Positions 10,434 through 20,874 of a DNA stretch of 64,000 bases are shown here, one piece after another (the stretch's first letter is position 1; each line of letters opens with the position of its first letter). The translations under genes and the position numbers were made by a program. Under the pieces are notes generated by a model, which worked only from the letters and a program-made list of their open reading frames with translations, was not told where the DNA came from and ran no database searches. The DNA comes from Guillardia theta CCMP2712 (taxonomy: Eukaryota > Cryptophyceae > Pyrenomonadales > Geminigeraceae), in NCBI RefSeq assembly GCF_000315625.1, contig NW_005434648.1, forward strand, positions 67,374-131,373. Reading direction: 5' to 3'.

Positions 10434-12680
10434 TCAGTCTCGCCGTAGCTCCTCCAAGGCCATCAACGCCTCTTTCGCTCTCATCGTCGACCTGGCGACC
10501 TGCTGAGTGAGCACACTGAGCAGAGGAGGACTGAGGAGACGAACGTGTGGTCTTGTCCGAGGCGACTCTGAAACACGTCGAAGGCATGCACCAGATGCTT
10601 CTCCATCTGCCTCAAGGGTCGGAGGGAGAACATCAGTAGAAGCGGCAGGACCTTCAAGAAGTCGCTTCCTTCATGCGCTCGCCTCCTGCCCTTCCCGAAG
10701 AACAACCTGCTCATCAACAATTTTAACGGACCTCCACCTCCACACCGTTGCAGGACAGCACCTGAACCAAAAGCTTCTCCTCCCTTTCGCTGCTCGTCGT
10801 TCTGCTGCACATGAGCAGGAGCAAGAGGGACAGCTGAGAGCTCGTACCCGCCTCCATCTCTCCTTTGGTCTGGTAGGCCAGGGCAAGGTTCCAATGGACA
10901 TGAGCCACCTGCAAGAAGGTTCAGATCGCGGGCTGCAGGAGGGGCGGCAGACTTCAGGGTGGTCGTGACCGAAGTGCTTTGACACCTCGACATCCAGTTA
11001 GCTCAGTCGGCAACAAGTGACGTCAGCACTACCATGTCGAGAGCTTCCTTGTACCACTTGATGGCTTCGTCGATCTGTCCCAGGCCCTGAGGGGCATCAG
11101 CGGGCCGATAAAGTAGAGACATGCTACCTTCAGGCTGTTGGCGATGTTGTTCTTCGTCCATGCGACGCTCGGATCGTTCTGTGGTCTATCAAACGGGCTT
11201 AGATTTCTTTCACATTAACCTCGCCAAGGATTTGAAGCTTGTCTCCTAACGCGTACTTGAAGTGCCTCAGAGCCTCCTTGTACTGTCCGCTGTCGCGAAG
11301 GTCAAGCCAGGTCGCTTCCTTCCAACCTTACCGAATGTTGTACACATTTCCCTTGCAGTGCATGATGTTTGCAATATCGATGTCTGGATCCTCCCGTTCC
11401 AGCACTTTGAAAACCTCAAGCGCCTGGGAAACGTTGAGATCTCCATCTCCATCATTCCCTTGCCATATACCATGTTGTATTTCGCCAGGGCCTCCTTCGT
11501 GAGTTTGTCTATCTGGTTGTCTTGGAGCTGAGATACTTTCTGGGTCTTGGTCAGTAAAGATTCAGTCTTGGCATGCCCTCTACCTTCGGAATGTTTTCAG
11601 CTTGTAGCTCAAGGGCCTTGTCACACACATCTCACTGATTGAATCGATCGCATCTAACTCACCTGGCCAACGTGCATTACGGTCAAGGCCCAGTCTACTC
11701 GTTTCCCAGCCCCCCCTAGCTGATGCAAGGAGTCAATGTCCCTAAAAATGAAGGACGAGTACAAAGAGAAAGTTGCAAGAGACTTCACGTGCTGATAGAT
11801 GGCGAGTGATTTCTCAAAAGTCTCCAGAGCCTGCAGATGACCTGGTCAGTAAACAGATGTGAGTGAATTTCATCGCTAACATCATAAGCGCGATCTAAAC
11901 GAAGCAACGCAACCCCCATGAAGTCGATGGTCTTGAGAGTCAAATTAATGCTCGGTATGAATCATATGTGCGCTACCTGTGCAACCAATGGGTGAAGATC
12001 GCCAAGAGCTTTCAGTTGTATCTGATAGTTAGATCATCTAACGCCAAACAATTCAGCCGACAAACTAGTATACCTTCAAGCACTTGTCGTAAAACTATCA
12101 ACCAGATTTCCCAAATGAATTTCAGCTTCGAGCGAAAGGCAAAAGACACGATGGACCTGCAGAGCCTCTGCATAACGTCCCTTCCTCATGAACTGAACTG
12201 CATTCTCTTGATAGCTCCTGCAGTGAAGTATGATGTGAGGCTACCTTCAAAGCAACCGCCGATGATGCTTACATCGCATCTGTCAACGCTGCCTCTGCTG
12301 TGACCGTCCGCCTTTGCGATACATCAGTTCAGAAGTGAGCACCAGTTGGGCATACTTGTGGGGGGCGCCCTGTGAATGAGAGTGCAACGCATGGCTAAAC
12401 TGCTCCATGAATCTGTTGAGTGATGATCAGCGGGGGTACTTCAAACTGATTTAGCCCACTCGTTTGATTCATCTATGGAGCCATAGCCTGGCGACTGGAT
12501 TCAAGTGTCAAAGGAATGCGAGCGAACAAGTTGTATACCATCTCCATCTCCATTTCGTAAGGTTGGAAGTCATTTTCTATCTCAATGAAATTCTGGAATT
12601 CTGTTCATGGCATCAAACATTGAAGGGTGAAGCACGCGCATGACCTGGAGGAAGGTCGCCCTGGAGGAACCTTTGAGCCT
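10434..12680 (-). CDS. TPR-repeat protein (start unresolved)
   Basis: Many-exon gene read on the minus strand. Clear tetratricopeptide units are QGLGQIDEAIKWYKEALDMV (about 11030-11090), LRDSGQYKEALRHFKYALGD (about 11230-11300), ALEVFKVLEREDPDIDIANI (about 11350-11430), ALETFEKSLAIYQ (about 11795-11835) and VAHVHWNLALAYQTKGEMEA (about 10850-10925). The N-terminal side reads GDLPPEFQNFIEIENDFQPY across a splice near 12590-12640, then VYNLFARIPLTLE. The last exon probably ends RAKEALMALEELRRD with a stop at 10434-10436. TPRs mediate protein-protein binding; no catalytic domain is seen. Kinesin-light-chain-like or LGN-like scaffolds are possible, but nothing decides this. The first exon could lie near 12726, but its phase does not fit. 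Confidence 0.6.
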
Positions 12681-12774
12681 CTAAAGTTGATAAAAAGAGA
12701 ACCTGAGAAAACGACTACTCAGCCATGCCCGTGTAGAATTGATTGAGACAACCCAATAATCTCTTGCTCCTTCA

Positions 12775-12935
12775 CTGGCATCTCCATCCCCATCTCCACC
12801 ACTAACATCATCTTCATCATCATCATCTCCATCTCCATCTCCATCTCCATCTCCATCTCCACAACTAACATCATCTCCATTGTCATCATTGTCATCATTG
12901 TCATCACCACCACCACCACTATCATCATCATCATC
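12775..12935 (+). repeat. ATCTCC hexamer and CAT/CCA microsatellite
   Basis: Hexamer (CATCTC)n at about 12824-12862 flanked by CAT-, CCA- and TCATTG-type short repeats. Read on the minus strand it gives a Met/Glu/Val string with no protein meaning. Confidence 0.85.
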
Positions 12936-13287
12936 GCTCTCTTACCAGTATCGATACACCTGCAAATCGCATTTTCGCCCTTGCGACCCTAACCATATGG
13001 TTGCCCTCATCCCCGCTCACCAGAGTGAGACCGATGACTGATGACTAAAACTTCTGGCTCAAAGTTAACTGATATATTTACTTAAAACTCTCTCATTTTG
13101 ACTCGCGACTTTTCATTTCTGAGAAGGATTCGTGGAGGGGGTGGGGGTAGTCTAAGGAGGGGTTCATGGACTGCAATGTTTTGGGAAAAGGTGGGTGAGG
13201 TGGTATCAATATCGGGGTCTGCACGACGATGAGGAGTGTAAAAACCCAGCAAATGCGACTTGGAGAGGCTGAGGCGCGAGGAAAGAG

Positions 13288-13660
13288 GAAGAGGAAGAGG
13301 AAGGGGAAGGGAGACAGACAGGAAGAGGAAGAGAGGTAGGGAGAGCGAGGGAGACAGACAGGAAGAGGAAGAGAGGTAGGGAGAGCGAGGGAGACAGACA
13401 GGAAGAGGAAGATGAAGGTAGGAAGGGAGCGAGGGAGACAGACAGACAGGAAGAGGAAGGGAGAGCGAGGGAGACAGACAGGAAGAGGAAGATGAAGGTA
13501 GGAAGGGAGCGAGGGAGACAGACAGGAAGAGGAAGAGAGGTAGGGAGAGCGAGGGAGACAGACAGGAAGAGGAAGATGAAGGGAGGAAGGGAGCGAGGGA
13601 GACAGACAGACTGGAAGATGAAGGGAGGAAGGGAGCGAGGGAGACAGACAGGAAGGGGAA
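13288..13660 (+). repeat. Compound purine minisatellite (GACAGACAGGAAGAGGAAG)
   Basis: About nine units of roughly 36-48 bp built from GGGAGACAGACAGGAAGAGG with alternating spacers (AAGAGAGGTAGGGAGAGCGA or AAGATGAAGGTAGGAAGGGA). The alternation of two spacer types suggests a higher-order repeat. It lies just upstream of the SAM-domain gene start. Confidence 0.9.
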
Positions 13661-13752
13661 GGCGAAGTATTGGATAACAAGACTTGAAGGGACAGGGACA
13701 GACGGTCAGAGGACCGATGGCCGCTTGTGGCTGACGAGGAACGTACCACAGG

Positions 13753-15484
13753 ATGGGTGAGCCTAAGAAGGAGACCGTTCAGAAATGGACAAGCCAACAA
13801 GTCTCTCAGTGGATCTTTGACAGAGATCCCGAGTTCCAAAACATGTTAGTAGATGTGTTGAGTTGTGCTTTCACGGTTCTGATTCAGTTTGTTTGCAATC
13901 ACAAACTTGATTCCTTTTCTTCGCATGATCCCAGTGCCGATGCCTTCAACTATCACAACATCACCGGCGAAATTCTTCTTGAGCTCAAGGAGTCAGATTT
14001 CATGAAGATCGTACACGATAGAGTGAGGTGCAAGGAGTCGTTGAGTCGAGCTGACGTAGTTGGTAGCACGTGACGATGAAGCAAGAGGCCGAGTTTCTGG
14101 AGCACCTCTCTAAGCTGCAACGATACTTCAAGAAACCTAAGACTCGGCAGCGCGCAAGGCGGGGAGTGAGTGAATGCGTCATTGATGGATCGACTGTTGA
14201 TGACGTGACTCAGGTCCCTTCGCTTCCGATGCTTCTCGTCAACGCCATCACTTTTCGATTTGCCGACACCAGCGAGGGGAAGGTAACGCCTGCTGCACGT
14301 GCTCATGACTGTTACTGACAATGGCGCAGGATGTGGCTGGGATGAAGGTTGTTGAAAGCCCTTTCTAGTGTCGTCGCTGATCGGAGTGCAACCTCACAGG
14401 AGGAGATTGTTTCAGCCCATGGAAGTGTTGCTATTGTCTCGACCTTGCTGTGGGCGATTGCTTGGGTGCGGGGACTGGAGTCTGTTGACCTGCTTTTGAA
14501 ATTCTTGGCAGAACATCTTCTATGGTTCAGCATACTCGGTTTTCTGCAACACAGATGCGAGTAAGCGGCAGAAGCTTCTCGTGCACGTGGTTCATCTCAC
14601 GTCTCTTAGATCCTCTCTGCTTCAAGTCGGGCGGTTTCGGCCTCGATGTAGCCTCACTCTCTTTGCTCCCCGCGATTTAGCCTCCCCCTCACGTTGTACT
14701 TTGGTAGGGACGAGCTCTGGCAGTTTTCTACGCGTTTGCTGGGATGTGCTCGGTAGCTCCTGTATCTTGTTTCTTGTCTAAGTTTCCCGGCTGTTCAGAT
14801 CTGTTTGGTTCTGTCCACGATCTTTGCCGTAGTTCAGATCATCATGATCTACGAGATGAGCGATGACGTGGAGCTAGAGGAGTTCCTCGATCTGATCGAC
14901 CAGTAGACGTTGACAGTCGCAGGGCTCTACTGAGTTCGCTGCAGGGATGTTCAGCTGCCCGGTATGTTCCTCGTCGCTGGGATTCTTCTCATCACTGTCC
15001 CCGTCACCAGGTGCTCCTGTCTCTTCTTCTTTGTGACTCTCCTCAACTTTTTCTCGGTGCACGTGCAGCTACGTGATCATGAACTCCATGGTGAGTGGGC
15101 GATTCCAAGTCGCGCAACTCTGACATATCCTATCAGTTTGGCGTGTACCAAACAACCAAACTATACAGAGACATCCATGACAACAAGTTGTTGCCGGATG
15201 ATGTCAAGAACGAATCAAAGTTCTACATTGCCATGTCAGTAACCCGCCAATGAGATCCAAGGTTAACCCAGGCTGCCTGCAGGAGCTGGATTACCATCCT
15301 TGGCATTGTCTTGCCCTCGTCGTTCAATACTCTCATTCTTATCCCGGAGTACGTGGGGAACCTCTACAAGGTGCGTGTCTCTCTCGCTTGCGCTAGTCGC
15401 CAACCTCAGCAACAGTCGAAGTTGAAGTCCGTGGAAGACCTCAAGGACCTCGACAAATCGTTCTTCACTCCGAAACTCGAGTAG
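13753..15484 (+). CDS. SAM-domain multi-pass membrane protein
   Basis: The first exon begins MGEPKKETVQKWTSQQVSQW and splices after 13843 to ADAFNYHNITGEILLELKES. Together these form a sterile-alpha-motif domain (about residues 8-55), a protein-interaction or oligomerisation module. A Lys/Arg-rich linker follows (LEHLSKLQRYFKKPKTR). Later exons contain hydrophobic spans: SVAIVSTLLWAIAW, ICLVLSTIFAVVQIIMIY, MFLVAGILLITVPV and WITILGIVLPSSFNTLILI. These imply at least four membrane segments. The ending SVEDLKDLDKSFFTPKLE and stop at 15482-15484 are read without ambiguity; the middle exons (14300-14900) are less certain. No transporter family is recognised. Stromal-interaction (STIM)-like proteins combine SAM with one membrane span, which does not match. 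Confidence 0.6.
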
Positions 15485-15609
15485 CCGATGGGCTGAGCTA
15501 CTCTTCCTACTGCGGGGGTGAAGAGAGCAGGAGCAAGATAGAGTTCGATCTTGGTTGTATGAGAAACTCCCGATTGCATTCCCACACTCCACCTCCACAC
15601 AGATGGTGA

Positions 15610-18171
15610 TTACTTCGTTTCTAACTCAGTGGCATACGCGATTGCTCGGTCGCACCACTCCGTTCTCCTGTGCTTTCCCCGGCACTCGCGCAAGATCGAC
15701 AAGAAGCTCTTTGGTGAGATCTCCGCGGCTCGGAAGACAGCAGGCAGGACGCCTTCCTGCACCTCCTGGTTGGCATCGTCCAGGTGAACGACGAGACCTC
15801 GCACGAGATACTCGAACTGCGTGCTGTCATAACCGCGAGGAACGGAAGGAAGAAATTCAGCGAAAGCCTTGGCGGCTTCGATTCGGATCCTATCGTTGCT
15901 GTCATCCATTCGCTTCAGCAGCTCGATGTACATCGTTCGGATCTGTAGAGGGGAGCATGAGGACGAGAGAAAAGTATAACAAGGCTGCACCTGCTCGGTG
16001 TCGAGACGGTTCCGGATCATGACGAAGAGCTCGCTCAGAGCTCCGCAGGTGATGAAGCGAATCTCAGCGTCCTCGTCGTCTAGGCAGGACTTCATGATCG
16101 AGTCCAGCTGTCCCGGCTTGAAGCCTTCCCCCAGCTCCTTCATCACCTGCTCAGCATTGCAGATGCGACGGCTCAGCATGACCCTCAAGCATGACATGCC
16201 GCCCTTCCGTAGCGCACACGCCACCTTGCCAGCCCTCCACACGCACACAGGCAGGACTACCTGTGACAGCATCTCCCCGCCATGTCTGCGCAATGTGTCT
16301 AAGAGAGCTTCTTGTTTGAGCAGGTCGTCGAGAAGGAGGAGGAGGATGGATCGGACGTCCGCATCCTTCTGAGCGTCTGCGCCCACGGCAAAGATGCGGA
16401 TGCAAGTCGAGAAGCAGGGTGCGAGGCATGTCCCTGCCCGCCTGCTCAAAGATTCAAAGATGTACAAGTTGTAGGAGTCTCTCCGCCATTGAGGTGCTTC
16501 CTCGAACAAATTATTTACAATGTCCTCGGTCTCCATGCGGAACAGGAAGTCATCTCCGCCCTGCCCCTCGAGCTCCCCAAGGATACGCGACAACTTGAGA
16601 AGTGAGTCGAGGGCACGAGAAGCGATCGATTCTGATGACTTGAGGCTGTGCAGGCGGAGCAGCGACTTCATGAGTTTCTGGCGGACGGGCGAGCATTGAC
16701 CTCCGGAGTTGTTGATACACGCCTCGAGGATGCGATAGACATGCACCTGATAGTCTGCTGTATCCGGCAGGGAGAGCTCTAGCTCCGACACCACAGTGCA
16801 GATGCTGCTAACAAACGGGCCAACCTGCCCTTCCCTGCAGCCTTCCAGCAAGGTACCAAGGACAGCTGCCCAATTCTTCTTGGAGCTTACAGAGATACTC
16901 GAGCTCGTCAGATTTGCCTCAACCACACCGATGAAAACATCTGCGGGGGTAAACGCTCCAGTCAGCCTTATGCAGGTCAGGATTGTTTGTGCCACACTGT
17001 CTTCCTCGTCCATGCAAGAGCGCGAGAATGCGGTGAGCAGAGCCTCTGCATGCTTCGTGATACTCCTCTCTGCGTAGATCAACACATTTACGAGAGTGAC
17101 AGATGCCTTCTGTCTTGCGCCAGCTGTCCAGTCAGCCAGCTCGCCCAGCAACTGCAGTAGGATCGACTTGAGATGTGTCGTTATGAGCAGGCGAGCGCCC
17201 TTGCCTGGACGGCCATGGAACGCCTTGGGATACAGTGAAAGCACGGCATCATCGAATTCATCCTCCTCTTGCATACAGTCTTTCGCTTCACACTTTCCCT
17301 CCAAGGCATTCCCCACCTCCTCCATCAGGTCGACTGAGAGCTGCTGCACTTGCTCGATCTCATCGGCAGCGCCATGCAACAGAATGGGGAGGATCCCAGG
17401 AGCTTCGAGGACGTCCAAGCATTTCAACCACACTGCAGCAATCTTGAGCACTTCTTCTCGCAGCTGCTTCGATCTATCGGTATTGAACTTGGCAATATTC
17501 GGCAAGACATCCTTGAGAATGGAACAGTCGTGGGTGACGAGGGAACCAACTGCTTGCAAGCTCGCAACGCGAACTTTCTGCTGCTGGTGCGAGAAATTTT
17601 GTTGCAAAGCTTTGTTGATTGTGGGGATGTGTTCTTTCATGCCAGGTACCCAACACTGATCACAAATCAGCACAACAGTATCAGCCACTAACTTCTTGGC
17701 ATCAGGAAACTTGTCTGAACATGACTTTTCCAAGATCAGTGCAACTTCGGGTATCGCATCTTGTAGCCGATCTTGGCTTAGTTTGATGAGGCTGTTTGTC
17801 AGCACCAGCAGCTCTAATCGAACCTCTTCCGACTCTTCCTGCTGAGGGAAACATCCGATCCTTTCTCGAACATGCTCCAACGTCTCCACCACGTACTTCC
17901 CTGCATCCTTCAGCAAGGGAAACAGAGCATTCAGAATGTTTGCAGAAATTTCACGACACTTTTCAGCTTGATCTTTGAGGCATCTCAGCAGATGAGGGTG
18001 CAGCAACTCAAAGTCTTTCCCCAGGGCTTCGCCAGTCCAACCACTTGAGGAACTCAGGTTTTGTGACTCCTTTAGAATCTTCTCGAGGGCTCGTTTCCTC
18101 GTGCTTCTGTCAGGATCAGAAAGACAATTCAGGTCGCGCTGGGTGAAAAGGAGGTGATCGGCCGTAGACAT
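15610..18171 (-). CDS. DNAAF5: Dynein axonemal assembly factor 5 (HEATR2-like)
   Basis: Cytoplasmic HEAT-repeat protein needed to preassemble axonemal dynein arms. The predicted protein is about 837 residues, close to the roughly 855 of human DNAAF5, almost all in one long exon. It is helical HEAT repeats throughout. The recognisable C-terminus carries LVVHLDDANQEVQEGVLPAV and then EISPKSFLSILRECRGKHR, followed by a WCD/AIAYA closing helix, matching the DNAAF5 family pattern. The start is set at ATG 18171 (MSTADHLLFTQRDLN); the open frame extends 21 codons upstream without an ATG. A 48-nt GT-AG intron at 15943-15990 is in frame, so an unspliced model would insert 16 residues. It is divergent from the FANCE-like gene. 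Confidence 0.8.
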   Translation of the reverse strand: MSTADHLLFTQRDLNCLSDPDRSTRKRALEKILKESQNLSSSSGWTGEALGKDFELLHPHLLRCLKDQAEKCREISANILNALFPLLKDAGKYVVETLEHVRERIGCFPQQEESEEVRLELLVLTNSLIKLSQDRLQDAIPEVALILEKSCSDKFPDAKKLVADTVVLICDQCWVPGMKEHIPTINKALQQNFSHQQQKVRVASLQAVGSLVTHDCSILKDVLPNIAKFNTDRSKQLREEVLKIAAVWLKCLDVLEAPGILPILLHGAADEIEQVQQLSVDLMEEVGNALEGKCEAKDCMQEEDEFDDAVLSLYPKAFHGRPGKGARLLITTHLKSILLQLLGELADWTAGARQKASVTLVNVLIYAERSITKHAEALLTAFSRSCMDEEDSVAQTILTCIRLTGAFTPADVFIGVVEANLTSSSISVSSKKNWAAVLGTLLEGCREGQVGPFVSSICTVVSELELSLPDTADYQVHVYRILEACINNSGGQCSPVRQKLMKSLLRLHSLKSSESIASRALDSLLKLSRILGELEGQGGDDFLFRMETEDIVNNLFEEAPQWRRDSYNLYIFESLSRRAGTCLAPCFSTCIRIFAVGADAQKDADVRSILLLLLDDLLKQEALLDTLRRHGGEMLSQVVLPVCVWRAGKVACALRKGGMSCLRVMLSRRICNAEQVMKELGEGFKPGQLDSIMKSCLDDEDAEIRFITCGALSELFVMIRNRLDTEQVQPCYTFLSSSCSPLQIRTMYIELLKRMDDSNDRIRIEAAKAFAEFLPSVPRGYDSTQFEYLVRGLVVHLDDANQEVQEGVLPAVFRAAEISPKSFLSILRECRGKHRRTEWCDRAIAYATELETK

Positions 18172-18684
18172 GTCCGGGTAAAAATATGCTCCTGACGGCC
18201 AGCAGTTTGATAGACCCCTTTGACGCAGCAGCAACCAACTCCCAGCTCAATCTGAAGGGGAAACGTGAGAAAAAATAAAGTTTACGAGCTTAAAAGGTGA
18301 ACGAAGTGAGAAGGGACTCTACAGAGATCCGCGAGGAATGCAACGCAAATACATGAAAAAGAATCCCTTTCTTTTGTGAGATGGAGGAGCGGTCAAAGAA
18401 GAGGTGAGAGATGAGGAAGATGAGGACGACGATGAGGACGATGGCGATGAGAGGAGCAATGAAGGATCAGGACGAGGGGAGGGAGGGAGGGAGAGGCACG
18501 TTGAGCCAGCATGCACATCAGCACGCGTCACATGGGCTGCATAGCGGGCCACAAGGCGGGCCTGAGGCGGGCCCAACGCACACAAGGGGAACACATCTGG
18601 AACATATTAGAAGGATCTCCCAGATCTGTAACAGATATAGAACACTTGCATAGATCTAGAACAAAAGGGTCTGTGCCGGACGCC
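18172..18684. other. Divergent spacer between DNAAF5-like and FANCE-like genes
   Basis: About 510 bp containing GATGAGGAC and GGGAGG short repeats (18390-18500) and the phrase GGCGGGCC. The 5' untranslated regions and promoters of both flanking genes must lie here. No gene is seen. Confidence 0.5.
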
Positions 18685-20874
18685 ATGGCATGGGCGAGGG
18701 GGTTCAGGGAGGACGTGGGGCGGATGCTGCTGCGCGCGCATGAGGGGACGAGGCCTGGCGCGATGCTGGTTCAGATCATGCTTCTAGAGCCGTCGATGAA
18801 GCTGGCAGAGCTGGCTCGTCACGTGATGGAAGAGGTCGAGGGGTCAGGGCCTGCCTTTGAAGTCTGCCTCCGTATCCAACTCGCGCCCACCAACGTCCAA
18901 CGATGCGTGAGAGACCTGACGCTGGGATGAAGGACACTTGATGGTCTTTTGTAGGTCTTTGACTTGATCTCATCGAGATGGGATGAGTTGTCTCTCTCGT
19001 TGCAAAGGTGATCTCGGATTGCTAAGACCCTCTAACGCTGATTTCAATTGCACAATAGTTCTTTGGTGTCTAAACTGAAGGTCTCACTTCTTGCCTTGAT
19101 CGAAGAATGATGTTGACTGGGTGTACTGTGAGGAACAGAGATATCTACGGGATCCAGTGGTCATATGCATGTTCGAAAAGGTTGCCGACGAGTTTCAAGC
19201 ATCTCATGGGAGGTGCGAATACACTCGCAAACGAGAGGTGAACCCTCTGCTCTCATCCACGTGGATTGTTTTAGACATCAAGACTGATACTTGACAAGGA
19301 GAATGTCGATGCCATCGCCAAGGCCTTCTATGACTTCCACGTTAAGCTGATGCGAGCATGCGTGTTACACCCCCCGAGGCCTGCGAAACTAGGAGGAACA
19401 GCGAAGACAGCTGAGAGAAGCGGGAGAGAGACATGTAGTGGCTCAGAAACAGACATGCGAGAGAAAGCATCGCCAAACGTGACTCCCCACAAGCGCAAAA
19501 GAGAAGCAGCTTCACTCGAAGAGAGAGAAGAGAAACAGCAGTCTAACCGGGGCACCTCAACAAGTGATGCGGTTTGATCCTCTCCTCTCCTCTCTTGCAC
19601 ACTGATGAATGTTGCTCTCAGGAGCTTCTCAGTGATAAAGAGACGCTGTCCCTCCAACATCTCAAGGTCCGCGAGTCCTTGACTGTCCGGGGACTTGACT
19701 GCTCTGAGTAGACGGCGTTACGAGCATTGAAACCGCACGCCAAGAGTTCGGATCTCCCGCAAGCATTGAAAGATGTAATCCTTTCAAGTCATAGGGATTG
19801 GATTGTTACTCATGTATGTGCCAGGTGGTCAAGATGGAACGTGCAGAGCAAGCCTGGAATTCTCTCAAAATGGTTGGGGATGAAAGCTTGCTCGGCCTTG
19901 GAAGACTTTACATTAACTTGTTCATGATCAGGAGGAGTTGGGAGATGATCTTTTCTGTCTAGTCTCTGATCATATTCTCGATGACTCTTCGGGACACAGA
20001 GAGGTTTCACCTGCTCCAATGCTGACAGGCTGCTGAGCTCACCTCATGTTGAAAGGCCTCCTGCTACATGAGAAACGTCTTTGTGCCAAGAATCAAGCTT
20101 CTCGCTCAGCCCGCGTCTCGAGTTCTTCTGGGCACCGTAAGCTTTGGCTGGTGGACCTCTCATCCCCCCCCCTTACGATCTGCTGCATGCCAGATCATGA
20201 ACGCTGTGACGAGGCATTCCCATGCTGCAAGGGACAGCTTTGTCCTCCCTCTGCTTGAACATCCAGACCTAGGTGTAAGTGGTGCTCGGATCACTGAGTT
20301 TGATCAGCAACCACAGGGACCGCACAGATCGAAGTGCTCACACGCGTGATCAAAGAGGGTTTCACGGCACAGACTCAACTTGCTCTTCTCGATGCGCTGC
20401 TGGGTATCAAGCGTGTGGGCAAGATTCTGACGTCTTTCTGATTTCTTTTCAGATGTCGTCGACATGAAACGAGGATCACTCACAGATGCTGCACAGCCTC
20501 ATCCGTTTCAACATGCTCACGTCGCGATCGTGCACTCCATCCTCCTACTCAAGCCTCCGATCCCTCAAGTCTCTCTGGGAAAACTCGTTATTGTGAGAGC
20601 TCCGTTACTGGTGGGACGAGCAAAGAGTGACGAAAGCGTTCCAGATGCTGGTGGAGCTCGTTCGAAGGGAGAGAGACTGCAATGCTCCCGTCATGTTGCA
20701 ATCACTCAAGTTCTCCAATTTGGTGCCCCTCGTTGAGCGTTGACGGCTCCTCTCACTTGTTTCGCTCAGGTTCTCGCTATCGTCTCTAAGTATGGCAGCG
20801 AGGTGACGGCGAGCATCGACAACCTTGACGAGGTCAGCCCAGCGCCTGTCGAGTGTGGATGTGACGCAAAGTAG
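18685..20874 (+). CDS. FANCE-like protein (Fanconi anaemia group E C-terminal repeats)
   Basis: FANCE bridges the Fanconi core complex to FANCD2 in DNA interstrand-crosslink repair. The gene begins MAWARGFREDVGRMLLRAHE with a good start context (GCCATGG). Middle exons include WVYCEEQRYLRDPVVICMF, a hydrophilic stretch with a KRKRE nuclear-localisation-like cluster (about 19480-19520), and further helices. The C-terminal exons splice to give repeated helical units: VLPLLEHPDLG, EVLTRVIKEGFTAQTQLALL, then MLVELVRRERDC followed by LQSLKFSNLVPLVLAIVSKYG. The last resembles the closing FANCE repeat (conserved K-F/Y-A-K-L--LTV-TKY). The final splice removes GTTGAGCG...CTCAG, and the stop is at 20872-20874. 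Assignment rests on pattern memory of the family; several intermediate exons (18905-19130 and 19660-20050) are uncertain. Confidence 0.5.

Larger units (their letters stand above)
12681..13752. other. Spacer with two microsatellite/minisatellite blocks
   Basis: Between the TPR gene and the SAM gene. It contains the ATCTCC and CAT arrays and the GACAGACAGGAAGAGGAAG array listed next. A 248-residue minus-strand open frame across 13093-13839 is repeat-derived. Both neighbouring genes read away from this spacer, so it should contain two promoters. Confidence 0.5.

Noticed and set aside
13093-13839. 248-codon minus-strand open frame
   Set aside because: Runs through the purine minisatellite and contains only Leu/Ser/Pro repeats; its end overlaps the SAM-gene first exon on the other strand.
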